In this document: positions 51,285 to 60,026 of the stretch, in pieces
Layout: each line of letters begins with the position of its first letter
Position numbering within the stretch: the first letter of the stretch is position 1
Source of the DNA: JAJFKB01 sp965230515
GTDB lineage: Bacteria > Pseudomonadota > Gammaproteobacteria > Pseudomonadales > IMCC2047
Assembly: GCA_965230515.1 (NCBI GenBank)
Contig: OZ246007.1
Coordinates: 992,001-1,056,000 of the forward strand
Direction of reading: 5' to 3'
Length of the DNA: 64,000 bases
The notes under the pieces: model-generated
What the model was told of the DNA's origin: nothing
The model's database searches: none
Seen by the model: the letters and a program-made list of their open reading frames with translations, nothing else
Position numbers and translations under genes: made by a program

Positions 51285-51980
51285 ATGAATCAATCACCTA
51301 ACATGCTGGCAGCGGAACACACAGTGCAGGAATCTTCTAATCTCGAGCTTAACCATGTCGACCTGGATTTGGAAAAAGTGAATGCCGAATTGGCTGGAAA
51401 ATCAGCCCAGGAAATCATTCGCTGGGCCATGAGTCTGGGAAAGCGGACCATTACCACGACCACATTCGGAGACCATTCTGCCGTGCTTTTGCATATGGTA
51501 TCCAAGATACAATACAACGCCAAAATTCTCTGGATCGACACCGGTTATAACAGTTCGGCCACCTACCGGTTTGCCAATAAGCTGATCAACGAACTGGATT
51601 TGAATATCGATGTCTTTACGCCCCTTATCACGACCGCAAGATTAAACGTGATGATGGGTGGCATTCCCGATGTGGATGATCCGTTGCACGAAGCGTTCAC
51701 CGAGCAGGTTAAGCTAGAGCCCTTTAAACGTGCCACAGACACGCTCAAACCCGAAGTCTGGATTACCGGCCTGCGTAAAGACCAAACCGAATTCCGCAAA
51801 ACACTTGATATTGTAAGCCTGTCTAAAGAGGGTATCATCAAGGTTGCTCCACTGCTGAGCTGGACAGAGCAGCAAATGGACGAATACCTGGAAAAAAACA
51901 AACTACCTAATGAACCGGACTATTTTGATCCAACAAAGGCACAGGAAACACGGGAGTGTGGTCTACATACTCGCTTCTGA
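51285..51980 (+). CDS. cysH: Phosphoadenylyl-sulfate reductase (thioredoxin type)
   Basis: This 231-residue enzyme reduces PAPS to sulfite. It has TTTTFGDHSAVLLHMVSKIQ near residue 57, ILWIDTGYNSSATYRFANKL near residue 85, WITGLRKDQTEFR and the C-terminal catalytic ECGLHTRF. Only the single C-terminal Cys of the PAPS-reductase type is present; the Cys pairs that bind the [4Fe-4S] cluster in APS reductases are absent, which separates it from the Pseudomonas-type enzyme. No good ribosome binding site precedes the ATG at 51285. The 3' end overlaps the convergent HDOD gene by 18 bases. Confidence 0.94.
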   Translation: MNQSPNMLAAEHTVQESSNLELNHVDLDLEKVNAELAGKSAQEIIRWAMSLGKRTITTTTFGDHSAVLLHMVSKIQYNAKILWIDTGYNSSATYRFANKLINELDLNIDVFTPLITTARLNVMMGGIPDVDDPLHEAFTEQVKLEPFKRATDTLKPEVWITGLRKDQTEFRKTLDIVSLSKEGIIKVAPLLSWTEQQMDEYLEKNKLPNEPDYFDPTKAQETRECGLHTRF

Positions 51981-53531
51981 CGGAGTCTGCTGCTGACCGG
52001 AGCTATCGCCCCAAACTTCGTTGATACAACGCCCGTCACTTTTCAGCACCAGCCAAATGGCATCAAATACTTGTGGGTGCAATCCCTGATAGTTAGCCAC
52101 GAATCTCACCCTGTCCTCCGTATACAATTGAGACTCGTGAAGCATATGGAGCGTCGCACATAACCTTCCGTAATAAAGAGCCCGTGTCAAAGAACTCATT
52201 TCATTTACTGAACATTTCTGCCGATAGCTATGAAACGTAGCTAAAAACTCTTCTGACAGCCCCCACTGCTCAGCAACGTCAGCTGAAACCCTGTCAGCAT
52301 GGCGGCTACGTAACAGTTTAATAACCGCTTCACTTGGTCGAATTCCCGGAAACCCCACGTAGACATCCATCACCAGCTGAAATATTACAATATGCCCAAT
52401 GCTGCTGATCAACCCTAACAGATGTGCCGTAAAGCTATCACAACTCCGGGTTTTTCTCGCATACGCTTGAGCAGCCTCTGCCGCGCTTACTGCCTGGATC
52501 CAGATCCTGCCAGAATATTCCGGAAAATACCCGACCTCAACCTGCACTACAGGTTGCATAACCAGCGTTGATGCTAGCGCTTTCAGCCCATTCATACCCA
52601 ATAACACAATAGCTCGCCCGATACTGTCTACCGGTTCTTCTGATACCCTGTAAAAAGGACTGTTAGCGATTTTAAGTAATTCTCCTGCCAATACCGGATC
52701 TTCACTAACAACCTCCACCAGATCTTTCTTCGTACTGCTTTCACTATTCACAGCACGGAGCAATTTCGGAATAATCATCGGTTTGCGGGGGAAGTACTTT
52801 CTTTGCTCCGGTAGAAGGTTAATCAGTTTTTCTGCCTGCTCAATCACCCCTTTATGATCACCCGCAACTTCATCGCGCACGCGATGTTTGCGATCAAACA
52901 GTACCTGGTGAAATGTATCAAATACCTCAATTGTCACTTCAGTTTCAAAAGGTACCTCTTCGTTCACCGAAGACAAATCCTCAATGGCAACAGCCTGTAC
53001 ACCTGCCGTTTCATTAGTATCCCTCTCAGGCAAGCCTGCTCCTTTCGGTTCCGTATACGCCCCAATTGAATCTGAATACTGTGACCAAATCAGCACTACG
53101 CAGGCCAACACAACACCACAGGCCATTATAAAGACCAAACCACCATCACTTTGACCGTCTGCTCCAATTGGAATAACAATTCCTAGAGGTGTTACCAGGT
53201 GCGCCGAAAGAGGAATACTGATTGTTATTAACCCTAAAAATGCACCCAAAAGTCGTGTGCCGGGAAACAGAATTAGCAAAATCGTGGCAATTTCCAGATT
53301 AGCCATCAGGTAATGGCCGTAGGATTTAACAATATCAGCCCAATAGACAGGCATCTGACTAGCTAGCCACCCATTAACGAGACTTAAAGCATTAAAAAAA
53401 TAGGGATAATTGGTTAATTTGAGGTACAACGAAGGCACTAACACCAATACCAGATAGACAATTGCTGCCATCATCATGTATTTCTTAATCGCATGTTTAA
53501 CCAATTGCAACTCCTCGCTTTTGATTTCCAT
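51963..53531 (-). CDS. Membrane-anchored HDOD-domain protein
   Basis: The 522-residue protein has about four membrane helices in its first 160 residues (AAIVYLVLVLVPSLYLKLT, LEIATILLILFPGTRLLGAFLG, a PLGIVIPIG loop, LVFIMACGVVLACVVLIW). A linker follows, then an HDOD domain over about residues 240-450 (KLLRAVNSESSTKKDLVEVVSEDPVLAGELLKIANSPFY in outline, AIVLLGMNGLKALASTLV, HLLGLISSIGHIVIFQLV). It therefore joins a membrane sensor-like part to the non-catalytic signalling fold. No HD or GYP catalytic motif is intact. The ATG at 53531 lacks a clear ribosome binding site. Its 3' end overlaps cysH. Confidence 0.83.
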   Translation of the reverse strand: MEIKSEELQLVKHAIKKYMMMAAIVYLVLVLVPSLYLKLTNYPYFFNALSLVNGWLASQMPVYWADIVKSYGHYLMANLEIATILLILFPGTRLLGAFLGLITISIPLSAHLVTPLGIVIPIGADGQSDGGLVFIMACGVVLACVVLIWSQYSDSIGAYTEPKGAGLPERDTNETAGVQAVAIEDLSSVNEEVPFETEVTIEVFDTFHQVLFDRKHRVRDEVAGDHKGVIEQAEKLINLLPEQRKYFPRKPMIIPKLLRAVNSESSTKKDLVEVVSEDPVLAGELLKIANSPFYRVSEEPVDSIGRAIVLLGMNGLKALASTLVMQPVVQVEVGYFPEYSGRIWIQAVSAAEAAQAYARKTRSCDSFTAHLLGLISSIGHIVIFQLVMDVYVGFPGIRPSEAVIKLLRSRHADRVSADVAEQWGLSEEFLATFHSYRQKCSVNEMSSLTRALYYGRLCATLHMLHESQLYTEDRVRFVANYQGLHPQVFDAIWLVLKSDGRCINEVWGDSSGQQQTPSEASM

Positions 53532-53901
53532 GACTGCATTGCTGAAAAAATACGGCCTTTAGCGCTCGCTCCAATATCACTACCGGTCGTTTCCAGCACA
53601 AAACTTTAGCTATAGCTAATATTTAAATTTTACGCTAAGATCCTGAAAATACAACCTATTTAACCCTTCTTCTAGAAAAAATAATCCCTGGTGAAATCGT
53701 CACACAGCCGCTACACTAAGCAGCACCATGAATTTTCCGAATTGCGAGCATATAAAACAGCCAGCAGTTTAATTTTAAAAAACGAGCGATGGTAAAATAC
53801 ACCCGGTTTTAAAACCGCATATCCTGGCAGCGTATTATGGAAGGTCTCATCCTTAAGATGCTCGTTCCCACTAACCTTCAACTTGAAACAGGATTAAAAC
53901 A
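53532..53901 (+). promoter_or_regulatory. 370-base intergenic region upstream of the GlsB/YeaQ gene
   Basis: No gene is supported. CGGTTTTAAAACCG (53804-53817) is a perfect 14-bp palindrome about 90 bases before the small membrane protein gene at 53902. AGGA precedes that start codon. The left half of the region is A/T-rich and should hold the promoter of the divergent HDOD gene, but I could not place hexamers with confidence. Confidence 0.3.
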
Positions 53902-54150
53902 ATGAATCCGATTTTGTGGATTGTCTTTGGCTTAATAGCCGGCATCATCGCTAAATGGATAATGCCCGGAAAAGATCCGGGTGGTTTTATTATCACGGCA
54001 GCGTTAGGCATCGCGGGTGCCTTTGTAGGTGGTTTTATTGGTTCCTTTGTTGGACTGACAGGCGTAGAGGGTTTCGATCTTGGTAGCTTTGCGATGGCAA
54101 TAGCAGGTTCAATCCTGCTATTGTCAGGCTACCGGCTCATCAAAAAATAG
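53902..54150 (+). CDS. GlsB/YeaQ/YmgE family small membrane protein
   Basis: The 82-residue protein has three short Gly-rich membrane segments: ILWIVFGLIAGIIAKWIMPG, FIITAALGIAGAFVGGFIGSFVG and FAMAIAGSILLLSGYRLI. The KWIMPGKDPGGF motif between the first two is the family signature. It is sometimes called transglycosylase-associated protein, without proof of enzymatic function; homologues are often stress-induced. AGGA precedes the ATG. It is convergent with the RND pump gene, with nine bases between. Confidence 0.93.
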   Translation: MNPILWIVFGLIAGIIAKWIMPGKDPGGFIITAALGIAGAFVGGFIGSFVGLTGVEGFDLGSFAMAIAGSILLLSGYRLIKK

Positions 54151-54159
54151 CTACTAAGA

Positions 54160-57100
54160 TCAGGAAAAACGCACCGGACCAGTAGTTTTATCTGCGACCA
54201 CCTCAGGTGAAGCGCTATAGTCCCTGGCGATGTAGCTGTACACCACCGGCACTACAAACAGTGTAAACAGCGTACCCACGGTCATTCCGGTAGCAATCAC
54301 CAAACCGATATTAAAGCGGCTGACCGCTCCGGCACCCGATGCCAAAATCAAAGGCACCACACCCAGCACCATGGCCGCCGTGGTCATCAATACAGGGCGC
54401 AGCCGCACTGAAGCCGATTCGCTAATCGCCTCTAACCGCGAAACACCTTCCTGCTGGAGTTTGTTGGCAAACTCTACAATTAAAATACCGTGTTTGCTGA
54501 TCAGCCCGATTAACGTAATCAATCCGATTTGGCTATAGATGTTCATCGTGGCAAAGCCCAGCGTAATCGGGATGAGCGCACCACAAATAGACAAGGGTAC
54601 GCTAATCAAAATCACCAGAGGATCCCTGAAACTCTCAAATTGGGCCGCCAGCACCAGAAAAATTGCGATCAGGGATAAGCCAAACGTCACATAGAGTTTG
54701 CTGCCTTCCGAAACATATTGCCGAGAGGCACCATCATAATCCACCGAAAACCCGTCAGGCAGCAGTTCCCTGGCTTTTGTGTTCAGAAAATCCAGCGCAT
54801 CACCCATGCTGACACCCGGCACCATCATGCCCTCCAGCTTGGCTGAATTGAGCTGCTGAAACTGGTTCAAACTGACTGGCTGCGCCACGGTTTTCATACT
54901 GATAACGGTCCCCAGGGTGACCTGTTTGCCTTCCGCTGTGCGCACATAATATTGGTTAAGCATCTGCTTATCCAACCGATTCGGTGCGTCAGCCTGTGGT
55001 ATTACTTTATAACTCCTGCCCTGCACCGCAAACCGATTCAGCCATCCTTCACCCAGCAATGTCGACAATGAAGAACCAATTGCCTCCATGCTGATACCCA
55101 TCTGCGCCGCTTTATCGCGATCGATGTCAATACGGATTTCCGGTTTGGTAAATTTCAGATCGCTTTCTATAAACATAAACAGTCCACTCTTGAGGGCCTC
55201 CAAAGCCAACTGATCAGCAAGCTGGGCCAACGAGGGATAGTCGTTTGTTGTATTAATCACAAACTGAACCGGTGGCCCGCCACCAGCACCTGGGAGAGAC
55301 TCTCTTGAGAAAATAAACACACTTATGCCGGGAATCTTGTCAACCTCAGCCTGAACCAGTGGTTGAATCGCCATCGCGGTCCGGTCCCGCTCGTCCCAGG
55401 GCGAGAGCCCGAAAACACTGAAGGAAGAATTCTGTGCTCCCGAAGTATTAAATCTCACGGCCACCCTGTATTCCGGAAAAGAGGAAAATATCTCGTCAAA
55501 TTTCTCGGTATGACGATTGATATAGTTGATATTGGCATAGTTAGGCGAATTGGACGCCAGAAACAGCGAGCCCTGATCCTCCTGCGGTGCCAGTTCGCTC
55601 TGGGTAAAGAGCAGCAAAAAAGGGATGCAGACCAGCACAATCAAGGCAAAGACCAGTGTCACTGGCCGATACCGGAGCAGATCCGTCAACATACCCCGAT
55701 ACTTCAATCTGAGGCGAGTGAATAACTGATCCAAGGTTCGGGCAAACCGGCTCTCTTCGGTCTCTGATCGCATCAGTTTGGAGCACATCATTGGTGATAG
55801 CGTGAGCGCGACAACTCCCGAAATAATAACCGCACCCGCCAGACTAAACGCAAATTCGCTGAAAAGCTTTCCCGTCACTCCCGTCAGGAAGCCAATGGGT
55901 GCGTATACGGCGGCCAGTGTCAGGGTCATGGAAACCACCGGCATCGCAATCTCCCTTGCACCCTGTAGCGCCGAATTCAAGGGGGACAGGCCCTCTTCGA
56001 TATGGCGATGAATGTTCTCAACCACGACAATCGCATCATCGACAACCAGCCCGATGGCCAGCACCATCGCAAGCAAGGTCAATAAATTGAGGGAATACCC
56101 CAATGTCCACATCAGAAACAGTGTACCTACCAGCGACAGTGGAATGGCAACAACAGGTATCAGAACCGTTCGAATTTCCCCCAGGAATAGAAAGACCACC
56201 AATATAACAATGACAGCCGCTTCCGCTAGCGTTGCCGCCACCTCGTCAATGGATGCCTGAATAAACTTGGTGGAATCGTAAATGATCTCCACTTCTGTAC
56301 CGAGCGGTAATTCCGGCTGCAGTTTGGTCAGAGCATCCCTGACCCGTTGACTGACCTCCAGCGGGTTGGCGGAAGGTGTTGCTGTGACACCAATAAAGAC
56401 CGCCTTTCGGCCATTAAAATAGACCCCGTTATCGAAATTCTCTGAATTGAGTTCCACTCTCGCGACATCGACGACCCGTACCAGGCTGTCGCCCTGATGT
56501 TTTACCACAATATTTTCAAAACCCTTCACGGTTCTCAAGTCGGTATTTGCTTTGACCTGTGTTGCAACCCACTGATTTTTGGTTTGCCCTGCCGTGGATA
56601 GAAAATGATTCCTGCGGATCGCGGCGTTGAGTTCATCGGCGGTAATGTCATGGGCTGCCATTTTTAGCGGATCCAGCCATAAACGCATGGCAAATTTACG
56701 TGCTCCAAACACCTCGGCACCGGCCACCCCCTCAAGCGTGGCCAATTTGGGTTCGACTACCCGAATTAGGTAATCGGTGATCTGCTCATCGGACATCGAC
56801 TCGCTGTTAGAGCGAATATAAAGCAGCGCCGAACCCCTGCTCACGCCTTTTGTTATCACCGAATCTTCAGCTTCTTTAGGCAACTGCCCCCGAACCTGGG
56901 CAACCTTCGCCATGATTTCTGTCAACACCTGATCGGTATCATACTCAGGATTCACATGAGCAGTAACCGTCGAATTGCTGTTGACGCTGCTGGAGGTAAT
57001 ATAATCAATGCCCTCGGCACCCGCGATAGCCTGCTGGACGGGTGTAGTAATAAATCCCTGCACCAGATCGCTACTGGCGCCCACATAGAGGGTTGAGATA

Positions 57101-57237
57101 GTCACTACGGCATCTTCAACTTTGGGGTACTGGCGAATACTGAGCTGGTCAAAGGCGTTGATGCCCAGCAACAGAATAAACAGGTTCAGAACCGTCGCCA
57201 GTACCGGCCTTCTGACGAACAGATCAGTGAATTTCAT
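54160..57237 (-). CDS. RND multidrug efflux transporter, inner-membrane permease
   Basis: This 1025-residue HAE1-type RND pump starts MKFTDLFVRRPVLATVLNLF and has 12 membrane helices with two large periplasmic loops (roughly 40-330 and 560-860). The proton-relay Asp pair is in LVVDDAIVVVENIHRH near residue 400, and the usual GAAIAMPV-like and PLALCGA-like (PLSICGALIPIT) stretches are visible. It should export hydrophobic compounds across the envelope together with the adaptor encoded upstream and an outer-membrane channel, which is not encoded here. The start overlaps the adaptor gene by 14 bases. The N-terminal style resembles MexI/VexD-type pumps, but the substrate cannot be deduced. Confidence 0.94.
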   Translation of the reverse strand: MKFTDLFVRRPVLATVLNLFILLLGINAFDQLSIRQYPKVEDAVVTISTLYVGASSDLVQGFITTPVQQAIAGAEGIDYITSSSVNSNSTVTAHVNPEYDTDQVLTEIMAKVAQVRGQLPKEAEDSVITKGVSRGSALLYIRSNSESMSDEQITDYLIRVVEPKLATLEGVAGAEVFGARKFAMRLWLDPLKMAAHDITADELNAAIRRNHFLSTAGQTKNQWVATQVKANTDLRTVKGFENIVVKHQGDSLVRVVDVARVELNSENFDNGVYFNGRKAVFIGVTATPSANPLEVSQRVRDALTKLQPELPLGTEVEIIYDSTKFIQASIDEVAATLAEAAVIVILVVFLFLGEIRTVLIPVVAIPLSLVGTLFLMWTLGYSLNLLTLLAMVLAIGLVVDDAIVVVENIHRHIEEGLSPLNSALQGAREIAMPVVSMTLTLAAVYAPIGFLTGVTGKLFSEFAFSLAGAVIISGVVALTLSPMMCSKLMRSETEESRFARTLDQLFTRLRLKYRGMLTDLLRYRPVTLVFALIVLVCIPFLLLFTQSELAPQEDQGSLFLASNSPNYANINYINRHTEKFDEIFSSFPEYRVAVRFNTSGAQNSSFSVFGLSPWDERDRTAMAIQPLVQAEVDKIPGISVFIFSRESLPGAGGGPPVQFVINTTNDYPSLAQLADQLALEALKSGLFMFIESDLKFTKPEIRIDIDRDKAAQMGISMEAIGSSLSTLLGEGWLNRFAVQGRSYKVIPQADAPNRLDKQMLNQYYVRTAEGKQVTLGTVISMKTVAQPVSLNQFQQLNSAKLEGMMVPGVSMGDALDFLNTKARELLPDGFSVDYDGASRQYVSEGSKLYVTFGLSLIAIFLVLAAQFESFRDPLVILISVPLSICGALIPITLGFATMNIYSQIGLITLIGLISKHGILIVEFANKLQQEGVSRLEAISESASVRLRPVLMTTAAMVLGVVPLILASGAGAVSRFNIGLVIATGMTVGTLFTLFVVPVVYSYIARDYSASPEVVADKTTGPVRFS

Positions 57238-58336
57238 CAGCGTTTATCCCTTCCAGTTCCTGCTGATTGGCCAGCGATATGGCGGTGCCGTTTTTCAGTT
57301 TAATCTGTCCGTCAATAACCACCAGATCACCCGCCTCCAGACCGGATTTAACGGCCACCAGTTCACCCCGAACATCGCCGGTCTCTACCGAAACCCGTTG
57401 GGCAATGCGCTGACCCCCTTGCGCTTTCTCAACAACCTTAAATACCGTCTCACCATAGAGCGTATAGGTCACCGCCGTTTGTGGTACCGTGACAACCTGC
57501 TCCTCCCGGTTGAGTATCAGCTTCACAGCGGCAAACATTCCGGGCACCAGTAAAGCCTCAGAGTTATCGAACTCGGCCCTCACCAGAATATTTCTGGTGT
57601 CTGTATCCACCTTGGCATTAACTGCCACCACCCTGGCCATGAACGCACGATCCGGATAGGCATCCACGACGAAGCTCAAGCTTTGGCCCACATAGATCTG
57701 CGTAAAATGCTGCTCGGGTAAACTGAAATCCAGATAAAACGCATCCATTGCCTGCAGCGTAGTCAGGGCATCGCCTTTTGAGAGATACTCTCCCAGATTC
57801 ACTTCTCTGATGCCGACTTTACCGGCGAAGGGGGCACGGATCTTTTTCTTGGCAATCGTTGCTTTGGTCTGCTCGACCAGCGCGATCACTTCATCCAGCT
57901 CAGCGCGACTTCTATCACTCTGCTCCTGAGAGGTTAATCGCTTTTCAATCAGTTTTTCATCGCGCTCAAAGTTAAGTCTGGCGAGCTTTAATCTAGCCTG
58001 CAGGCTTTTCAGGTTAGCCTGCTCGACCTCATCATCTATCTCCAGCAGCAGTTCGCCCTGGTAAACCGATTGACCCGATCGAAAATGTATCGCTTTGACT
58101 TTTCCCTCTGCCTCACCACTCAGGTCAACGCCGTTAACAGCCCTTAACGTACCGATTGCGGACAGATAGGGTTGCCAGACTTCAGCGCGTGCATAGCCTC
58201 CCGTTACGACTCGCGGAGGTGGCACAAAATTAGCGAAATACTGGTCCATAAAGTGTTTTTCAACCAGCTTCCAGCCAAAGATGCCGCCAAATAGAACCAT
58301 GACGAACAGCAACATCCAGATCATTCGCTTCAACAT
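57224..58336 (-). CDS. RND efflux periplasmic adaptor (membrane fusion protein)
   Basis: The 370-residue adaptor has an N-terminal membrane anchor (MIWMLLFVMVLFGGIFGWKL), a lipoyl half (GEAEGKVKAIHFRSGQSVYQGELLLEID), a coiled-coil hairpin (LKSLQARLKLARLNFERDEKL, then the second helix through VEQTKATIAK) and the matching lipoyl half (IRAPFAGKVGIREVNLGEYL). Beta-barrel and membrane-proximal domains follow. It links the inner-membrane pump to an outer channel. GGAAGAG lies directly before the ATG. It is the first gene of a two-gene operon with the permease. No regulator gene adjoins it. Confidence 0.94.
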   Translation of the reverse strand: MLKRMIWMLLFVMVLFGGIFGWKLVEKHFMDQYFANFVPPPRVVTGGYARAEVWQPYLSAIGTLRAVNGVDLSGEAEGKVKAIHFRSGQSVYQGELLLEIDDEVEQANLKSLQARLKLARLNFERDEKLIEKRLTSQEQSDRSRAELDEVIALVEQTKATIAKKKIRAPFAGKVGIREVNLGEYLSKGDALTTLQAMDAFYLDFSLPEQHFTQIYVGQSLSFVVDAYPDRAFMARVVAVNAKVDTDTRNILVRAEFDNSEALLVPGMFAAVKLILNREEQVVTVPQTAVTYTLYGETVFKVVEKAQGGQRIAQRVSVETGDVRGELVAVKSGLEAGDLVVIDGQIKLKNGTAISLANQQELEGINADEIH

Positions 58337-58466
58337 ACTCTCTTCCGTTTCGATTAGTGCTAACAGGCCCTAGCCACAAAGCACACCATTCTATATGCTT
58401 TAAGCGTAAACAAAAATGCCATTCCCGAATTGTTTTTGCTTAATCAGAACAAACCAGAGAGCGCCC

Positions 58467-59129
58467 ATGAGTCACTTTAGTATTCAACTCACCCCCGAAC
58501 TTCACCAATACCTGCAGTCCGTATCCGTAAGGGATCAGGAGGTGCTTGAGGCATTGCGGGATGAAACGGCCAAAGAGGAGTTGGCTCGCATGCAGGTCTC
58601 TCCCGAACAGGGTCAATTGATGGCACTTTTGATCCAACTGCTTGGTGCGAAACGGACCATCGAAATCGGTGTTTTCACAGGTTACAGCGCCCTGTGTGTG
58701 GCCCAGGCATTACCCGACGATGGACAGATTATCGCCTGCGACCTCAGTTTAAAATGGGTCAATATCGCACGACGCTACTGGAAACGCGCGGCGGTCGATC
58801 ACAAAATCAGTGTAAGGATAGCACCAGCACTTGAAACGCTTGACCAGCTGTTACTCAAAGGCGAGCAGGACCGGTTTGATTTTGCATTTATTGACGCCGA
58901 TAAGGAAAACTACCAGAACTACTATGAACGCTGTCTGACCCTGATTCGCCCGGGCGGACTGATTGCCGTAGATAATGTTTTATGGGGCGGCAGTGTCATT
59001 GATCCGGAAAAGCAGGACGAAGACACCCGCGCCATTCGAGCCTTTAATCAACAGCTAAAAGAAGATCAGCGTATCGACCTCAGCATGATCCCTATCGGAG
59101 ACGGCTTAACGCTGGCAAGAAAACGCTAG
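58467..59129 (+). CDS. Class I SAM-dependent O-methyltransferase (caffeoyl-CoA OMT-like)
   Basis: This 220-residue Rossmann methyltransferase has motif I as TIEIGVFTGYSALCVAQALP near residue 65, IACDLSLKWVNIARRYW, FDFAFIDADKENYQNYYERCL with the metal-binding Asp and GGLIAVDNVLWGG near residue 165. This is the cation-dependent COMT/CCoAOMT-like family that methylates catechol-type hydroxyls. The bacterial substrate is unknown. The ATG at 58467 is preceded by GAGAG; the frame opens 17 codons earlier at 58416. It is divergent from the RND operon. Confidence 0.9.
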   Translation: MSHFSIQLTPELHQYLQSVSVRDQEVLEALRDETAKEELARMQVSPEQGQLMALLIQLLGAKRTIEIGVFTGYSALCVAQALPDDGQIIACDLSLKWVNIARRYWKRAAVDHKISVRIAPALETLDQLLLKGEQDRFDFAFIDADKENYQNYYERCLTLIRPGGLIAVDNVLWGGSVIDPEKQDEDTRAIRAFNQQLKEDQRIDLSMIPIGDGLTLARKR

Positions 59130-59159
59130 TTGCCAGCTGGTGTCGTGCACGAAACAGGG

Positions 59160-60026
59160 TTACGCCATATCGAGCGAATCAAAAAACGATTCCATCGCCG
59201 CGATAGACTCTGCCTCATCGAGCATCGGCGTATGGCCACGCCGGCTGATCTCCGCTGTTTGCAAATCAGGTTTGCGTCTTTTCATCTCCGCGACACAGTC
59301 CCTGGAGAGAATGTCCGAATGCTCTCCCCTGATAACCAGGCAGGGAACTGCGCTGAGGGCTTCAAATGCCGGCCACAAGTCGGGAGGCACCGCCTGCTCC
59401 TGCCCCTGATTCATCATCTCGGCAATAGCCGGGTCATAGTTGAGTACCGGAACACCCTGCTCATCCTCTCGATAGAGTTTACGCGCAAAATTCTGCCACT
59501 CGGCGTCGCTATAGTCAGGCAAAGCCGCCCCGTTAATGGCGCGAGCCTGCGCCACAGCCTCTGACCAGTTGGTCACCGGATGACCGCGACCTACATAGCC
59601 CTGTATCCGCTTTATCCCCTCCGCCTCGACGACCGGGCCGACATCATTCAATACCACGCCTTTCAGCTTGCCCGGTAAAAAACCCGCCATCAGCATCGCC
59701 ATCAGGCCGCCCATTGAGGTTCCGATCAGGACCAGATTTTCCAGTTGCAACCGGTCTATTAAGCGAAACATATCCCGAATATAGGTGCCCGGGTGATAAT
59801 TCCCCGAATTCGGATCGAAATCTGATCGCCCCCTGCCCCGTTGATCCGGCACAACCATGCGATAATGGGGGTGAAAATGTTGACACAACCCCTCAAAGTC
59901 AGCCGAATTTCTCGTCAAACCATGCATACACAGCAGGTTAAGAGCGGTGTCCTGCTTCCCGTAATCCCGGGCATACAGTTGCAAACCATCATCGGTATCA
60001 AACCATACATCCTGAAATTCAGTCAT
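59160..60026 (-). CDS. Alpha/beta-hydrolase
   Basis: The 288-residue protein has the alpha/beta-hydrolase landmarks: LLCMHGLTRNSADFEGL (oxyanion HG), VPDQRGRGRSDFDPN, the nucleophile elbow VLIGTSMGGLMAML with Ser near residue 100, an acid in the CLVIRGEHSDILS strand and the catalytic His in RGHTPMLDE near residue 270. The closest style is the carboxylesterase/lactonase group involved in degradation pathways. The start (MTEFQDVW) overlaps the stop of the acyl-CoA ligase by 8 bases, so the two are coupled. Its substrate is unknown, though the context suggests thioester or ester intermediates. Confidence 0.87.
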   Translation of the reverse strand: MTEFQDVWFDTDDGLQLYARDYGKQDTALNLLCMHGLTRNSADFEGLCQHFHPHYRMVVPDQRGRGRSDFDPNSGNYHPGTYIRDMFRLIDRLQLENLVLIGTSMGGLMAMLMAGFLPGKLKGVVLNDVGPVVEAEGIKRIQGYVGRGHPVTNWSEAVAQARAINGAALPDYSDAEWQNFARKLYREDEQGVPVLNYDPAIAEMMNQGQEQAVPPDLWPAFEALSAVPCLVIRGEHSDILSRDCVAEMKRRKPDLQTAEISRRGHTPMLDEAESIAAMESFFDSLDMA

